Shown: positions 1 through 9,124 of the stretch, one piece after another
Position numbering within the stretch: the stretch's first letter is position 1
Layout of the letters: every line of letters starts with the position of its first letter
Origin: Trichormus variabilis 0441
Lineage (GTDB): Bacteria; Cyanobacteriota; Cyanobacteriia; Cyanobacteriales; Nostocaceae
NCBI RefSeq assembly: GCF_009856605.1
Contig: NZ_CP047242.1
Coordinates: forward strand, 742,001-806,000
DNA length: 64,000 bases
Reading direction: 5' to 3'
Program-made: the position numbers and the translations under genes
The notes under the pieces: model-generated
The model's input: the letters and a program-made list of their open reading frames with translations, nothing else
What the model was told of the DNA's origin: nothing
The model's database searches: none

Positions 1-104
1 GACAAAAAATGAAGCAAGAAAAATACAGAATGAGAAAGTCAGGAGTTTTTTCTAGCAGAGAAGTAGCTGTTCTTAGAAAAATTCAAGAGCAGGTGTTAGT
101 TTAA
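1..104 (+). CDS. possible C-terminal end of an upstream gene (partial)
   Basis: Frame 3 is open from the window edge to a TAA at 102-104. It gives about 33 basic, charged residues ending in IQEQVLV. I recognise no family. It could be the tail of a gene that starts before the window or a chance open frame, since the stretch is short and AT-rich. The next gene is on the opposite strand and converges on it. Confidence 0.25.
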   Translation, partial: QKMKQEKYRMRKSGVFSSREVAVLRKIQEQVLV

Positions 105-183
105 TACAGCAAAATAATTAAGTCTCAAGGTTGTTATCAAGGATATGCTGAAAACCCCATATCTTTTCACAATGATGGCTAGA

Positions 184-300
184 ACTTACGCAGGTATCAC
201 ATAATATACGTCGTGTAGGGTGCGTCAGACGGCTCAAATGCTGTCAATAAAAATATTCTTGATATCTGACGCACCCTACTAATATGCCAGTTGCGTAAGT
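184..300. repeat. MITE-like element with nested inverted repeats
   Basis: The outer ends are a perfect 9-bp inverted repeat, ACTTACGCA (184-192) and TGCGTAAGT (292-300). Inside lies a perfect 15-bp inverted repeat, GTAGGGTGCGTCAGA (215-229) with its complement at 265-279. There is no open frame. The inner pair recurs in degenerate form at 20866-20930, and the TGCGTAAGT end recurs at about 31626 and 16890. This suggests a small non-autonomous element family. It lies just beyond the stop of the cyclase gene and could also fold as a terminator. Confidence 0.6.
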
Positions 301-315
301 GTTGAGGACACGTAA

Positions 316-1956
316 CTAATGATTAATAATAGTTGTGACGTGTTGTAGCTTTGTTTGATACACCTTGACTAATCTATCAATTCCTTTAAAACGATAATCT
401 CCCATTTTTTGAAAATCATAACGTTGTGAAAGTAATTCATAAGTGGCTTCACTAATGACGCATTCGCTAGGTGGACACACTGCTTCCATACGCGCAGCTA
501 AATTAATTGTTCCGCCTAAGGCTGTGTACTCTACCCTTTGAGAACTACCAACATCCCCAACAACAGCCTTACCACTGTTAATGGCTATACGTAACTGTAG
601 CGGTTCTTGCCAGAAACCATTGGCGTTGAGATGTTCCATCCGAATAAGCATACCTTTAGCCGCAGCAGTGGCGCGATCAGCGTGGTCTGCTTGGGGTTCG
701 GGCGCGCCAAAAAATGCCATGATACAATCACCGATATATTTATCTAAAGTGCCGCCACAGGCAAACACTTCTTGTAACATCTCTTCAAATAAGTTATTTA
801 ATAATTGAGCGATCGCTGTTGGTGTTAATCTTTCGGAAATAGCTGTAAATCCCACTAAATCAGCAAACAAAATACTGATTTCGCTTTCCGCCGGCGGTAA
901 GCGACCATCTGGTAAACCACCAATAGAAATCAATTGTTGGACGACGGCCGGAGAATGATAACGTTCTAGGCGATGGCGAATGACTTCTTCTGTTTTCAGT
1001 TTCTCTGCTAATAACCAACGTTGGACGCTAGAAGCCACAAGATTTGCCAAAGCGGAAAAAAAGCTGAGTTCTTCTTCGCCATCTCTCTCCCAGTGATAAG
1101 AAGACAAATGAGCATCAGCATAAAGCACGCCTACAACTTTATTTTCATCCCATAACGGTACAGCCATCGCGCTACGAATGCCTTTGAGTAAAATGCTGTG
1201 TTCACTAGAAAACCGCTCATCTTTGTGAGTGTCAGCAGTTTGGATGACGATTTTTTCTTCAAATACCTTTTGACAGATACTACGACTAATCCAACTAGCA
1301 TCAGCTAATAAATATTGCTGTTGAGTTTTACTTCTAGTACCAGCGTTGACTAGCTCTAGATGACCGCAACCATTGACATCAATTAATAATGCTAAACGGT
1401 CAATACTACCGAGGTAACGAAACACAACCTGTTGTACCTGAAAAAAGATTTCCTCGATGGATGCAGCTGCACACAGATTTTTGGCGATGTCTACTAAGTC
1501 CTTAAGCCGGGCAATTGTTTTATTCTTATTGCTGATGTCACCATCATCACTATTAGCTTCTATCCATTGTTGTTGTAGTTGCTTGGCACTGCGAAAAATG
1601 GTTCTCTGTTCGCCAACATCAGAAACTGGTACTGGCTCAATCGAGACTACTGTTACAGGTTTTTGAAACATCACGACTAAATTCACATTCCCCAACCAAA
1701 TGACATCACCATGCTGCAACTGTCGTGGATGGCTAACAATGCTTTGATTAACTTGTGTTCCGTTTTTACTACCCAGATCCTCAATTATCCATTTACCATC
1801 AGCTTTTTTTACCAATTGAGCGTGCTTACGAGAAACACCAGCGAACGGTAAGTATAAATTACATTCCGGCAACCGACCAATTGTGAACACATCTCGATTC
1901 ACGGTAACAGTTGTTTCCGTATCTCCTTGTTGTAGGCGTAAAGTCAGTTCAGTCAT
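316..1956 (-). CDS. cyaD: adenylate cyclase, FHA-GAF-class III catalytic domain (CyaD-like)
   Basis: A 546-residue soluble signalling enzyme predicted to make cAMP from ATP. Residues about 20-95 form an FHA domain (IGR, SRKHA and SKNGT motifs), which binds phosphothreonine partners. Residues about 155-310 form a GAF domain. Residues about 360-535 are a class III cyclase domain with metal-binding Asp in FADLVGF and YIGD, the adenine-specifying Lys in LDKYIGD, Thr in YTALGG, and the Asn/Arg pair in NLAARME. All residues expected for ATP use are present. There is no transmembrane segment. The FHA module suggests control by a Ser/Thr kinase. The gene is monocistronic, with an AT-rich 450-bp region upstream. 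The cyaD name rests on this architecture and on remembered gene order in Anabaena, so the family call is firmer than the symbol. Confidence 0.88.
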   Translation of the reverse strand: MTELTLRLQQGDTETTVTVNRDVFTIGRLPECNLYLPFAGVSRKHAQLVKKADGKWIIEDLGSKNGTQVNQSIVSHPRQLQHGDVIWLGNVNLVVMFQKPVTVVSIEPVPVSDVGEQRTIFRSAKQLQQQWIEANSDDGDISNKNKTIARLKDLVDIAKNLCAAASIEEIFFQVQQVVFRYLGSIDRLALLIDVNGCGHLELVNAGTRSKTQQQYLLADASWISRSICQKVFEEKIVIQTADTHKDERFSSEHSILLKGIRSAMAVPLWDENKVVGVLYADAHLSSYHWERDGEEELSFFSALANLVASSVQRWLLAEKLKTEEVIRHRLERYHSPAVVQQLISIGGLPDGRLPPAESEISILFADLVGFTAISERLTPTAIAQLLNNLFEEMLQEVFACGGTLDKYIGDCIMAFFGAPEPQADHADRATAAAKGMLIRMEHLNANGFWQEPLQLRIAINSGKAVVGDVGSSQRVEYTALGGTINLAARMEAVCPPSECVISEATYELLSQRYDFQKMGDYRFKGIDRLVKVYQTKLQHVTTIINH

Positions 1957-2404
1957 GGGTGTAATATATGTATCCTGACAGATGGGAACACAAAGTTGTC
2001 TAAGGCAAAGAATAGAAGGATAGTCTTTACCTTTTCTTTATGGCACTCTTAATGAAGATCGACAACTATATGTAGTAAATATTACGCATCTATTATATTG
2101 AAAAGTTTTTAAAGCTCTATGAGAGGCGACTCAGAGAAATTACTTAATTTCCTCTGAATATGATCTGTATATATAGGAAATAATCTCATTTTGTCTTGGG
2201 TTATACAATGTTTATCACTAACCAAAATAAAAGCCACATTTTAAGTATAAGCAAGTATCTTTATTTTTAATTTATAATATCTTCATATAAAAAATACATT
2301 TATTTGATCAGAATTTTATTTGAGCAAATAATATTAGAAGAGCGTCAGAATTATCTCAATCTATATACTGAGTATTCATCAGTAATTATTAACAATTATT
2401 CCTT
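1957..2404. other. AT-rich divergent intergenic region
   Basis: About 450 bp between the divergently transcribed cyclase gene and the VanZ-like gene. It is very AT-rich with no convincing open frame or repeat. It should hold both promoters, but I could not assign specific -10 or regulator boxes. Confidence 0.5.
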
Positions 2405-3889
2405 ATGGTGAGAAGCCAACAAAATCCGCAAAAATATAATTGGATATTTTTCCTTGTTAGCGTTTTTATTGTATTAATAGCTACTCTTTACCCATTTAAT
2501 TTTTCAAAAATAGTAAAATTTTCAATTACTGAAATTATCGCTAGCTTTAATAATTCAAGCTCCTTCCAAGACCAGGTGAATAATATTTTATTATTTCTAC
2601 CCGTGGGTTGGACTTTCGGTAACTTATGCCAAAATTCGATCAAAAAAATTACATTACAAATTTTCTTCGTAATTTTGGTTAGCTTTGGCTTGTCATTAAC
2701 AGTTGAATTTCTCCAGATATTCTTACCCTCTAGAAGTCCTACGCCTGCTGATTTATTGAATAATAGTTTAGGAGGCTTATTTGGGTTTATTGGTTTTTCT
2801 ATATGGAATGCAAAAAGCTTTAGTAGTACAGTAGAAAAACTAGAGTCAAGTCGAGTGAGTAAATCATCTAAACTAATTATTTGTTTTTTCTGTGGTTATT
2901 TAGTTTTGACATTGTTTATCTCACTATTCTGGCAAGGTACAACTAATTTAAGTAATTGGGATAGTAATTATTACTTGAGTGTTGGTAATGAAATTACAGG
3001 TAATAAAGCATGGGCAGGATATGTATCGGAAATCTCTATTGTTGATAGAGCTATATCCAAAAATGAGGCATCACAAACTTTAGCTGATGCCAATTACTTG
3101 CATAAGCTCGGTAATTCTTTAGTAGCTCACTATAAACTGAATGGTGAATGTTGCTATCAAGACCAAACAGGTAATCAGCCAGAGCTATTATGGCAAGGAA
3201 GGTCTGCCAGTACATCAAAAAGCCAAGGTGCATTTTTAGATGCTCATCATTGGTTGAAAACATCGACTCCTGTCAGCCATCTTAGCCAAAGAATGAGTCA
3301 GACATCGGAGTTTACTATTAGTACAGCGATCGCCACTAGTAATCTAAACCAGAAAGGCCCAGCACGAATTATCTCTGTTTCTGGTAGTTCTCAACGCCGC
3401 AATTGGACGCTAGGACAGCAGGGAAATAGCCTAGACTTCCGCTTACGTACACCACTTACGGGAGAAAATGGGACGGAATTGAAATTAAATATACCTAATG
3501 TCTTTACGGACACTTACCTTCATCATCTTGTTATCACCTATTCCAGAGGTAATATCCAAATATATGTAGATAAGCTAGAAAATTTTCATTCTTTTAGCTT
3601 GCTGGATTTAATTCCCAAAGAGCAGCGAATTTTTTATTATGCACTCACTTTCATGCCTTTAGGAATAGGTTTAGGAATAATCACTTTCCTAGCTAGAAAA
3701 AAATTAATATTTTATAGAATTTTATTTTATAGTGGAATTCTGATACCTTCTTTGATGTTAGAAGGTATTTTAGTTAGTGAAAGTGGCAAAGATTTCAGTA
3801 TCAAACACCTACTGCTTGGTATCTCTTTTACAGCAGTGACCATGATATTTTTGAGAATCCGGGCAGCTAGACTAAAAACGATCAGTTAG
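2405..3889 (+). CDS. VanZ-like membrane protein with LamG/concanavalin-like domain
   Basis: A 494-residue membrane protein. Residues about 13-135 match the VanZ family: four hydrophobic segments, the NILLFLPVGW motif, and an EFLQ...SRSPTPADLLNN...GG motif before the last helix. After a further membrane segment (about 157-175), residues about 185-400 look like an extracytoplasmic LamG/ConA-type jelly roll (NWDSNYYLSVGNE, AWAGYVSEISI, HHLVITY). Two or three hydrophobic segments follow at the C-terminus. VanZ proteins are linked to glycopeptide or lipid-envelope phenotypes, but their biochemistry is poorly known. The LamG part suggests carbohydrate or surface binding. The gene stands alone and converges on ylqF. 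Confidence 0.75.
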   Translation: MVRSQQNPQKYNWIFFLVSVFIVLIATLYPFNFSKIVKFSITEIIASFNNSSSFQDQVNNILLFLPVGWTFGNLCQNSIKKITLQIFFVILVSFGLSLTVEFLQIFLPSRSPTPADLLNNSLGGLFGFIGFSIWNAKSFSSTVEKLESSRVSKSSKLIICFFCGYLVLTLFISLFWQGTTNLSNWDSNYYLSVGNEITGNKAWAGYVSEISIVDRAISKNEASQTLADANYLHKLGNSLVAHYKLNGECCYQDQTGNQPELLWQGRSASTSKSQGAFLDAHHWLKTSTPVSHLSQRMSQTSEFTISTAIATSNLNQKGPARIISVSGSSQRRNWTLGQQGNSLDFRLRTPLTGENGTELKLNIPNVFTDTYLHHLVITYSRGNIQIYVDKLENFHSFSLLDLIPKEQRIFYYALTFMPLGIGLGIITFLARKKLIFYRILFYSGILIPSLMLEGILVSESGKDFSIKHLLLGISFTAVTMIFLRIRAARLKTIS

Positions 3890-3951
3890 TGGTCAACCCA
3901 TTCGGGAATTCAAAATTCAAAAAAGGTCAGCAGTATTTTAATTCCTGCGAT

Positions 3952-4833
3952 TTACATTGGTGGTAACTCTAAAGGTAAAGTTCCCAATAAGCCTTTGCGA
4001 TAGTCAGTTAATAATTGCCTTGCCGTTCTTTCCACATCCCCCTTGTGGCGATATTCTGCTAGAGCGTGTAAATACCCTTCTCCTGTGTGGGGTGTAGGGT
4101 CGAGTTCGTACCGTGCGTATAGGGGTGATCTTGGTAATAACTCACCGGCTTGTTCTTGGAGTGAATTGACTATATCAATCAAGGCCGCAGCTACTAGCTG
4201 ATTGTCATAAGATGCTTGACCAATATCGTCACAAATTGCTAGTTTCACTGCTGCTTCTTGATTACCCAATTTAACGGGGATGACTCCGGGAGCATCCAAC
4301 AGTTCTAACTGGTCAGAAATTCGCACCCAGCGTAGTTGACGTGTTACACCAGGACGAGCAGCACTTTCTACAACGCGTTTTCCTAATAAACGGTTGATTA
4401 AGGCTGACTTACCAACGTTAGGAAAGCCGATAACCACTGCACGCACTGCGCGAGGTAGCATTCCTCTATCGCGTCTTCTTTGATTCAGTTCTACCCCTGC
4501 GGCTTGGGCTGCTTTTGCCACACCAGCCACACCTTGACCGTGTTGGGCATTAGTACAATAAGGGACTTCGCCGCGATTTTGGAAATAATCTATCCACAGA
4601 GATCGCACCTGTGGAGGTATCATATCTAATCGGTTTAACACCAAAATTCGCGCCTTATTTCCCACCCACTCGTCTATTTGTGGATGATGAGTAGCCAAAG
4701 GAATCCGCGCATCTCTAACCTCAAATACCACATCTACCCGCGATAGCTGTTCTTTAAGATTCTTTTCCGCTTTGGCAATATGCCCCGGATACCATTGAAT
4801 TAAATTTAATTTGTAGTTATCAGTTAAGCCCAT
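3952..4833 (-). CDS. ylqF: ribosome biogenesis GTPase YlqF/RbgA
   Basis: A 293-residue circularly permuted GTPase involved in late assembly of the 50S subunit. The G motifs occur in permuted order: a G4-like LVLNRLD near residue 65, G1 GFPNVGKSALINRL near 140, G2-like GVTRQ near 165, and G3 DAPG near 185. The N-terminal WYPGHIAKAEKNLKE segment is typical of YlqF. The C-terminal third is the helical RNA-binding part. Length fits the family. A VOC gene follows upstream on the same strand after a 95-bp gap carrying a heptamer repeat. Confidence 0.93.
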   Translation of the reverse strand: MGLTDNYKLNLIQWYPGHIAKAEKNLKEQLSRVDVVFEVRDARIPLATHHPQIDEWVGNKARILVLNRLDMIPPQVRSLWIDYFQNRGEVPYCTNAQHGQGVAGVAKAAQAAGVELNQRRRDRGMLPRAVRAVVIGFPNVGKSALINRLLGKRVVESAARPGVTRQLRWVRISDQLELLDAPGVIPVKLGNQEAAVKLAICDDIGQASYDNQLVAAALIDIVNSLQEQAGELLPRSPLYARYELDPTPHTGEGYLHALAEYRHKGDVERTARQLLTDYRKGLLGTLPLELPPM

Positions 4834-4860
4834 AATTTGAGGGAGTAGGGAGTATTAATC

Positions 4861-4885
4861 AATTCAAAATTCAAAATTCAAAATT
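4861..4885. repeat. heptamer STRR (CAAAATT)n
   Basis: Three to four tandem copies of the 7-bp unit CAAAATT between ylqF and the VOC gene. The same unit recurs at 9125, 13976 (complement), 28529 (complement), 29788 and 54243. It is typical of short tandemly repeated repetitive sequences in heterocystous cyanobacteria. Confidence 0.85.
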
Positions 4886-4927
4886 AAAGACAGCCACGCA
4901 CAAGGGACGCGGTTTTGAACCTCACTT

Positions 4928-5311
4928 CTAATTATTACCTGTGATGGCTTGATGTAAAATCAGACGGTTACCATCTGGGTCGTAGGCGTAAATTTCTCTG
5001 CCGTGGGAGGCGATCGCAATTTCTCCTGGTGGGGGATAACCTAAATCGGTGATATGTGCGATCGCTGCTTCTAAATTACTGACTTCTAAACACAAACTCA
5101 CTTTACTTTTAGTTGAATTGTGAAATTCGGACTCGTGAGTCTGTTTAGGTTGAAAAATACCTAATCGCATTCCAGCAACAAGAAACTCGGCATACACATT
5201 GGGTATGGAAGTTATTGGTTGTTGTTCTAAGAAGTTAGTGTAAAAGGTCACCAATTGATTAATATTGAGTGTGGCGAGAGTGATTAGTGCATCTGTATAG
5301 TGGAAACCCAT
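4928..5311 (-). CDS. VOC (glyoxalase/dioxygenase superfamily) protein
   Basis: A small protein of about 127 residues with the vicinal-oxygen-chelate fold. It has a paired beta-alpha-beta-beta-beta pattern, an internal VSLCLEVSNLEAAIAH segment, and the C-terminal signature YAYDPDGNRLILHQ common to glyoxalase-like proteins. Substrate and metal use cannot be told from sequence. I chose the internal ATG at 5311 (MGFHYTDAL) because family homology begins there; an in-frame ATG at 5383 would add 24 unrelated residues. It lies between aroF and ylqF on the same strand. Confidence 0.75.
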   Translation of the reverse strand: MGFHYTDALITLATLNINQLVTFYTNFLEQQPITSIPNVYAEFLVAGMRLGIFQPKQTHESEFHNSTKSKVSLCLEVSNLEAAIAHITDLGYPPPGEIAIASHGREIYAYDPDGNRLILHQAITGNN

Positions 5312-5427
5312 AATTATTGATGAATATAGCGTCTGCCATTGAGTCGCTAGATTAGAAGTCACAGGAGTATCAATTATGCTCAATACCCCTGTTGATTTTC
5401 GCGCTTTGATTAACTTATTAATGCAGT

Positions 5428-6486
5428 TTATGCAGTTACAACTGCTGGTTGTGGCCAGCGTCCTACAGCTTTACCAATGACTGCTAATTCCTGCATTAAG
5501 CGGTCAAAATGTTCTGGTGTGAGGGATTGCGGCCCGTCGGATAGGGCTTTTTTGGGATTGGGGTGTACTTCAATCATCAAAGAATCAGTACCAGCTGCGA
5601 TCGCTGCCATCGCCATTGATGGTACATACTCAGCCCAACCAGTACCATGACTGGGATCAATCATAATTGGTAGGTGAGTTAATTTCCTCAATACTGGAAC
5701 TACCGACAAATCTAAAGTGTTACGTGTATATTGACGGTCAAAAGTACGAATACCTCGTTCACATAAAATTACATTAGGGTTACCTGCTGCTAGAACGTAC
5801 TCGGCTGCCATCAACCAATCTTCGATAGTAGCTGCCATCCCTCGCTTCAGTAATACTGGTTTTGGCTGCGCCCCTACTTTTTTCAGTAGGGAGAAATTCT
5901 GCATATTTCTTGCACCTACCTGGATAACATCAGCCACTTCTGCAATAATATCCAGTTCCGACGCGTCCATCACTTCGGTGATGATACCTAAGCCGCTAAC
6001 ATCCCGCGCCTTTGCCAACAATTCCAAAGCACTTTCGCCGTGACCTTGAAAAGCGTAAGGTGAAGTACGGGGCTTATATGCACCACCGCGTAAAAACTTA
6101 GCGCCGGCTGCCTTGACGCGCTGCGCCGTCTCAATAATCATTTCCTCATTTTCGACGGAACAGGGACCAGCAACCACCACTAAAGCTTGGTTTTCACCAA
6201 ATACGACTGGACCATCTGGAGTATTAACAACTACTTCCGAGGCTTCACCGTGACGATATTGGCGGCTAGCGCGTTTATAAGGCAGTTCTACCCGTAATAC
6301 TTGCTCAATCCAAGGGCTAACTTCTTGGATTTGTAAGGGGTCTAAATCGGCGGTTTCACCTACTAAGCCAATTACTACTTTGTGTTTGCCGATAATTTTT
6401 TCTGGTGTCAGCCCCCAACTGGTTAATTCATCATTAATCCGGTTGATTTCCACTTCTGGGGAACCGACTTTCATGACTACTATCAT
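5428..6486 (-). CDS. aroF: 3-deoxy-7-phosphoheptulonate (DAHP) synthase, AroF/AroA-beta type
   Basis: A 352-residue enzyme for the first step of the shikimate pathway: phosphoenolpyruvate plus erythrose 4-phosphate gives DAHP. An N-terminal ferredoxin-like regulatory domain of about 70 residues precedes the TIM barrel, as in the type I-beta class related to KDO8P synthase. Catalytic-loop motifs seen are VVAGPCSVEN, RGGAYKPRTSPYAFQG, VLLKRG, DPSHGTGW and MIEVHPNP. A second in-frame ATG four codons in (6474) is an alternative start. A MITE-like repeat separates it from the genes upstream. Confidence 0.95.
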   Translation of the reverse strand: MIVVMKVGSPEVEINRINDELTSWGLTPEKIIGKHKVVIGLVGETADLDPLQIQEVSPWIEQVLRVELPYKRASRQYRHGEASEVVVNTPDGPVVFGENQALVVVAGPCSVENEEMIIETAQRVKAAGAKFLRGGAYKPRTSPYAFQGHGESALELLAKARDVSGLGIITEVMDASELDIIAEVADVIQVGARNMQNFSLLKKVGAQPKPVLLKRGMAATIEDWLMAAEYVLAAGNPNVILCERGIRTFDRQYTRNTLDLSVVPVLRKLTHLPIMIDPSHGTGWAEYVPSMAMAAIAAGTDSLMIEVHPNPKKALSDGPQSLTPEHFDRLMQELAVIGKAVGRWPQPAVVTA

Positions 6487-6536
6487 ATAAAAATCCCTAT
6501 TTATATAGTGATCAGTTCTCAGTCACCTTAGAGGTT

Positions 6537-6688
6537 GTTTGAAAAGTATTATTTTAAACATCAAAATCTTAAGAACCTAACCCCCCTAGCCCCCATTCCC
6601 TACAAGGGAATGGGGGTTTCAAAGCCTCTCTCCGCTTCGGGGAGAGGTTTGGAGAGGGGTCTTTATTATCATTCATAACTTTTCAAAC
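6537..6688. mobile_element. MITE-like element with 11-bp terminal inverted repeats and two hairpins
   Basis: The ends are a perfect inverted repeat, GTTTGAAAAGT (6537-6547) and ACTTTTCAAAC (6678-6688), with partial pairing beyond. Inside are two strong hairpins: CCCCCATTCCCT with its complement (6590-6601 and 6605-6616), and CCTCTCTCCG with CGGGGAGAGG (6625-6634 and 6638-6647, one G-T pair). No open frame is present. The shape suits a non-autonomous transposable element; it may also stop transcription from the rpsO side. Confidence 0.65.
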
Positions 6689-6916
6689 ATCGTCTTAGTT
6701 CTTATATATTAATTGGTGACTTCCTCAAAGGTTTAAATATAGGTTTAATAAATATAAAAAACACAAGCGCTCAGTGCCTTTGTGACTGCCTATTGGGTTG
6801 AGTTGATGATTCTTAATTTTTCCTTAGTAATGTTGAAGTTATTCAAGTGTAAACTTCAACATCGACTCCAAAACTTACCCAACAAGACAGTTATCTGAAC
6901 ACTTGAGCGCCGTTTT

Positions 6917-7387
6917 TCACACCTTTTTTTGCCGCGTTTCACGCCAACCTTCTACCATTCGTCCCCAGTTGGTGCCAAATTCACCTAAACCCAAGAGACT
7001 ACCAGTTCTTTCTTCATCCCAAGAGGCAGATAGGACACCATAAGTGATCCCCAGAACCCCCAAACCAAAAAACCCCATATTCACCAATAAAACAGCGATG
7101 GGAGCTAGTTGGATATCAGAATAAATGGTCAGCAGGTAACTAGAAACTAAAGTAGTGATACCCAAAGCTGTTGGTATACCGCAGAATGCCGCTACACGGC
7201 GGATCATCCTTTGGCTTACCACTTGGGGAATTGCCATCTCTTCTTTAGTATAAGGTAGCTGCTTTTTGTCCTGCTTGTCGGCTTCTTTTAGCTGTACTGG
7301 TGGCTTACTGGGAGCTTTTGCAGGTTTTTGGCGCTTTTTTTTTGGTTCAAAAGGCAAACGACTGCGTTCAGATTCTTCAGCAGGCAT
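6917..7387 (-). CDS. PAM68-family photosystem II assembly protein
   Basis: A 156-residue membrane protein related to PAM68, which helps insertion or assembly of photosystem II core proteins in plants and cyanobacteria. The N-terminal 60 residues are Lys/Pro-rich and hydrophilic. The LPYTKEEMAIPQVVSQRMIRR segment follows, then two transmembrane helices (about 70-90 and 97-120), then GVLSASWDEERTGSLLG near the end, all typical of the family. It lies 12 bp downstream of rpsO on the same strand, a common cyanobacterial pairing that links ribosome and thylakoid biogenesis. I am confident of the family, less so of the exact role in this organism. Confidence 0.88.
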   Translation of the reverse strand: MPAEESERSRLPFEPKKKRQKPAKAPSKPPVQLKEADKQDKKQLPYTKEEMAIPQVVSQRMIRRVAAFCGIPTALGITTLVSSYLLTIYSDIQLAPIAVLLVNMGFFGLGVLGITYGVLSASWDEERTGSLLGLGEFGTNWGRMVEGWRETRQKKV

Positions 7388-7399
7388 AAACGGTAGTCC

Positions 7400-7669
7400 C
7401 TATCCACGAATACCAAGACGACTAATCAAAGCCTGATATTTTTCCCGACTTTCTTGTTGCAAGTAAGCCAAAAGGCGCTTGCGATGACCAATCAGTTTTA
7501 ATAATCCCCGGCGAGAAGAATGGTCTTTTTTATTGGCTTGTAGATGCTCGCTGAGGCGGTTAATCCGTTCAGTCAGCATAGCGATTTGGACATCGGTAGA
7601 ACCGGTGTCAGTTCCGTGAACTTGGTAGTTATTAATTATTTCTTGTTTGCGCTGTTGCGTCAGAGCCAT
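7400..7669 (-). CDS. rpsO: 30S ribosomal protein S15
   Basis: An 89-residue primary 16S rRNA-binding protein of the small subunit. The conserved blocks [32 protein letters not shown] and [10 protein letters not shown] are complete, and length equals the family norm. It forms a two-gene operon with the PAM68 gene, separated by 12 bp. Confidence 0.97.
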   Translation of the reverse strand: MALTQQRKQEIINNYQVHGTDTGSTDVQIAMLTERINRLSEHLQANKKDHSSRRGLLKLIGHRKRLLAYLQQESREKYQALISRLGIRG

Positions 7670-7966
7670 GATTGATTCAATTTATATTCATTCTAAATGT
7701 ATGCAGCAGTCTCCCATCATATCACAGCCCTTAATTTGTGTGGTGTTTTGCAGAAATATAGGGGCTAGTAGTTCACCAACCTTGAATAGGGGAGTGTAGG
7801 GGAAGTGGGGAAGCAGGGGAAGAAAGATATTTTTTCGGTGCTATTAAGCTGGGATGGTTTCCCCTCACAAGTTCCTCAAATTATTCTTCTATAAACAAGA
7901 TATAAGGTCAAAACTTGAGTTATGAGTGGGGAGTAATTTTTTACTCCCCACACCTCAGAGGTAGAT

Positions 7967-8509
7967 ATGTTAAAAAAAATTTTAGTTGCATTGGATCGCT
8001 CCGACATAGGGCAGCAAGTTTTTGAACAAGCGCTGGTTTTAGCAAAAGCAACACAAGCCAAATTATTATTGCTGCACGTCCTATCTCCGGAAGAAGAAGG
8101 CAGTCCGCATATACCGATGGTGTCTGGTTATGACTACTATCCTGGTTTAAACGGTCAAAGTTTTGAGTTATACCAAAAACAATGGGACACCTTTAAAAAT
8201 GAGGGTGTACGGATGTTGCAAACTCTGTGTGCCAAAGCAAATACCCAAGGAGTTTCCACTGAATTTTCCCAAACCCTGGGCAACCCTGGCCGCACCATCT
8301 GTAAATTAGCTACTAATTGGAATGCTGATTTAATTGTGATGGGACATCGGGGCTTATCCGGTGTCAAAGAATTATTCCTTGGTAGTGTCAGTAATTACGT
8401 CCTGCACCATACCCCTTGTTCAGTGCATATAGTACATGATTTAGGCAGAGTTAAAGATACAGAACCAGTGCAGGATCCAACTCAAGAACCGCAGCCATTG
8501 CCTGCATAG
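7967..8509 (+). CDS. universal stress protein (UspA family)
   Basis: A 180-residue single-domain Usp. The N-terminal KKILVALDRSDIG strand and the ATP-binding pattern GHRG-LSG...FLGS (G-x2-G-x9-G-S) indicate an ATP-binding Usp. A short Pro/Gln-rich tail follows. A good Shine-Dalgarno (AGAGGT) precedes the ATG at 7967. It is closely related to the second Usp at 54332, sharing the NPGRTICK-like and SVSNYVLHH segments. The gene lies about 120 bp upstream of hoxE in the same direction, separated by a CCTCATAC-type repeat. Confidence 0.9.
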   Translation: MLKKILVALDRSDIGQQVFEQALVLAKATQAKLLLLHVLSPEEEGSPHIPMVSGYDYYPGLNGQSFELYQKQWDTFKNEGVRMLQTLCAKANTQGVSTEFSQTLGNPGRTICKLATNWNADLIVMGHRGLSGVKELFLGSVSNYVLHHTPCSVHIVHDLGRVKDTEPVQDPTQEPQPLPA

Positions 8510-8516
8510 TTAGAAA

Positions 8517-8606
8517 TAGGGGTGTAGGGGTATAGGGGTAAATCTTTCTTTTCCTCATACCCTCATACCCTCATACCCTCCCTCATACCCTCACACCCTC
8601 ACACCT
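8517..8606. repeat. low-complexity repeat with complementary halves
   Basis: G-rich units (AGGGGTGTAGGGGTATAGGGG) are followed by C-rich units of the CCTCATAC type, so the two halves can pair into an imperfect hairpin. A similar arrangement lies at the other end of the hox region (16167-16236). It sits between usp and hoxE and may act as a terminator for usp. Confidence 0.6.
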
Positions 8607-8627
8607 AGTAAAGACCTCAAATTACCC

Positions 8628-9122
8628 ATGACTACCACAACGCCGCCTCATCCCCATCCCAGTGGTGATAAACGCTTGAAGATGCTGGATGCAGCTATCA
8701 AGCGTCACCAGTATCAGCAAGACGCATTAATTGAAATTCTTCACAAAGCCCAAGAACTGTTTGGCTATTTAGAAAACGACTTATTACTTTATATTGCCCA
8801 TAGCTTGAAGCTACCGCCTAGCCGAGTGTATGGAGTAGCAACTTTCTATCATTTGTTTTCCCTAGCGCCCCAGGGAGTCCATAGTTGTGTGGTGTGTACG
8901 GGTACGGCTTGTTATGTGAAAGGCGCACAAGCAATTTTGACTGATTTGGAAAAGTCTACTCGCATTCATGCTGGGGAAACTACTGCGGATGGTCAATTAT
9001 CACTGCTAACGGCACGGTGTTTGGGTGCTTGTGGGATTGCTCCGGCTGTGGTTTTTGATGGCAAAGTATTAGGTAATCAAACCCCAGAATCAGTGAGTGA
9101 GCGTGTGCAAGGATGGCTATGA
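8628..9122 (+). CDS. hoxE: bidirectional hydrogenase diaphorase subunit HoxE
   Basis: A 164-residue thioredoxin-like [2Fe-2S] subunit of the NAD(P)+-reducing hydrogenase, homologous to NuoE. The four cluster cysteines fit the NuoE pattern, in CTGTACYVKG and ARCLGACGIAP. The N-terminal half is the helical bundle (DALIEILHKAQELFGYL, VYGVATFYHLF). HoxE passes electrons within the HoxEFU diaphorase on the cytoplasmic face. It is followed by hoxF after 210 bp containing a heptamer repeat, so the two may be co-transcribed. Confidence 0.95.
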   Translation: MTTTTPPHPHPSGDKRLKMLDAAIKRHQYQQDALIEILHKAQELFGYLENDLLLYIAHSLKLPPSRVYGVATFYHLFSLAPQGVHSCVVCTGTACYVKGAQAILTDLEKSTRIHAGETTADGQLSLLTARCLGACGIAPAVVFDGKVLGNQTPESVSERVQGWL

Positions 9123-9124
9123 GC

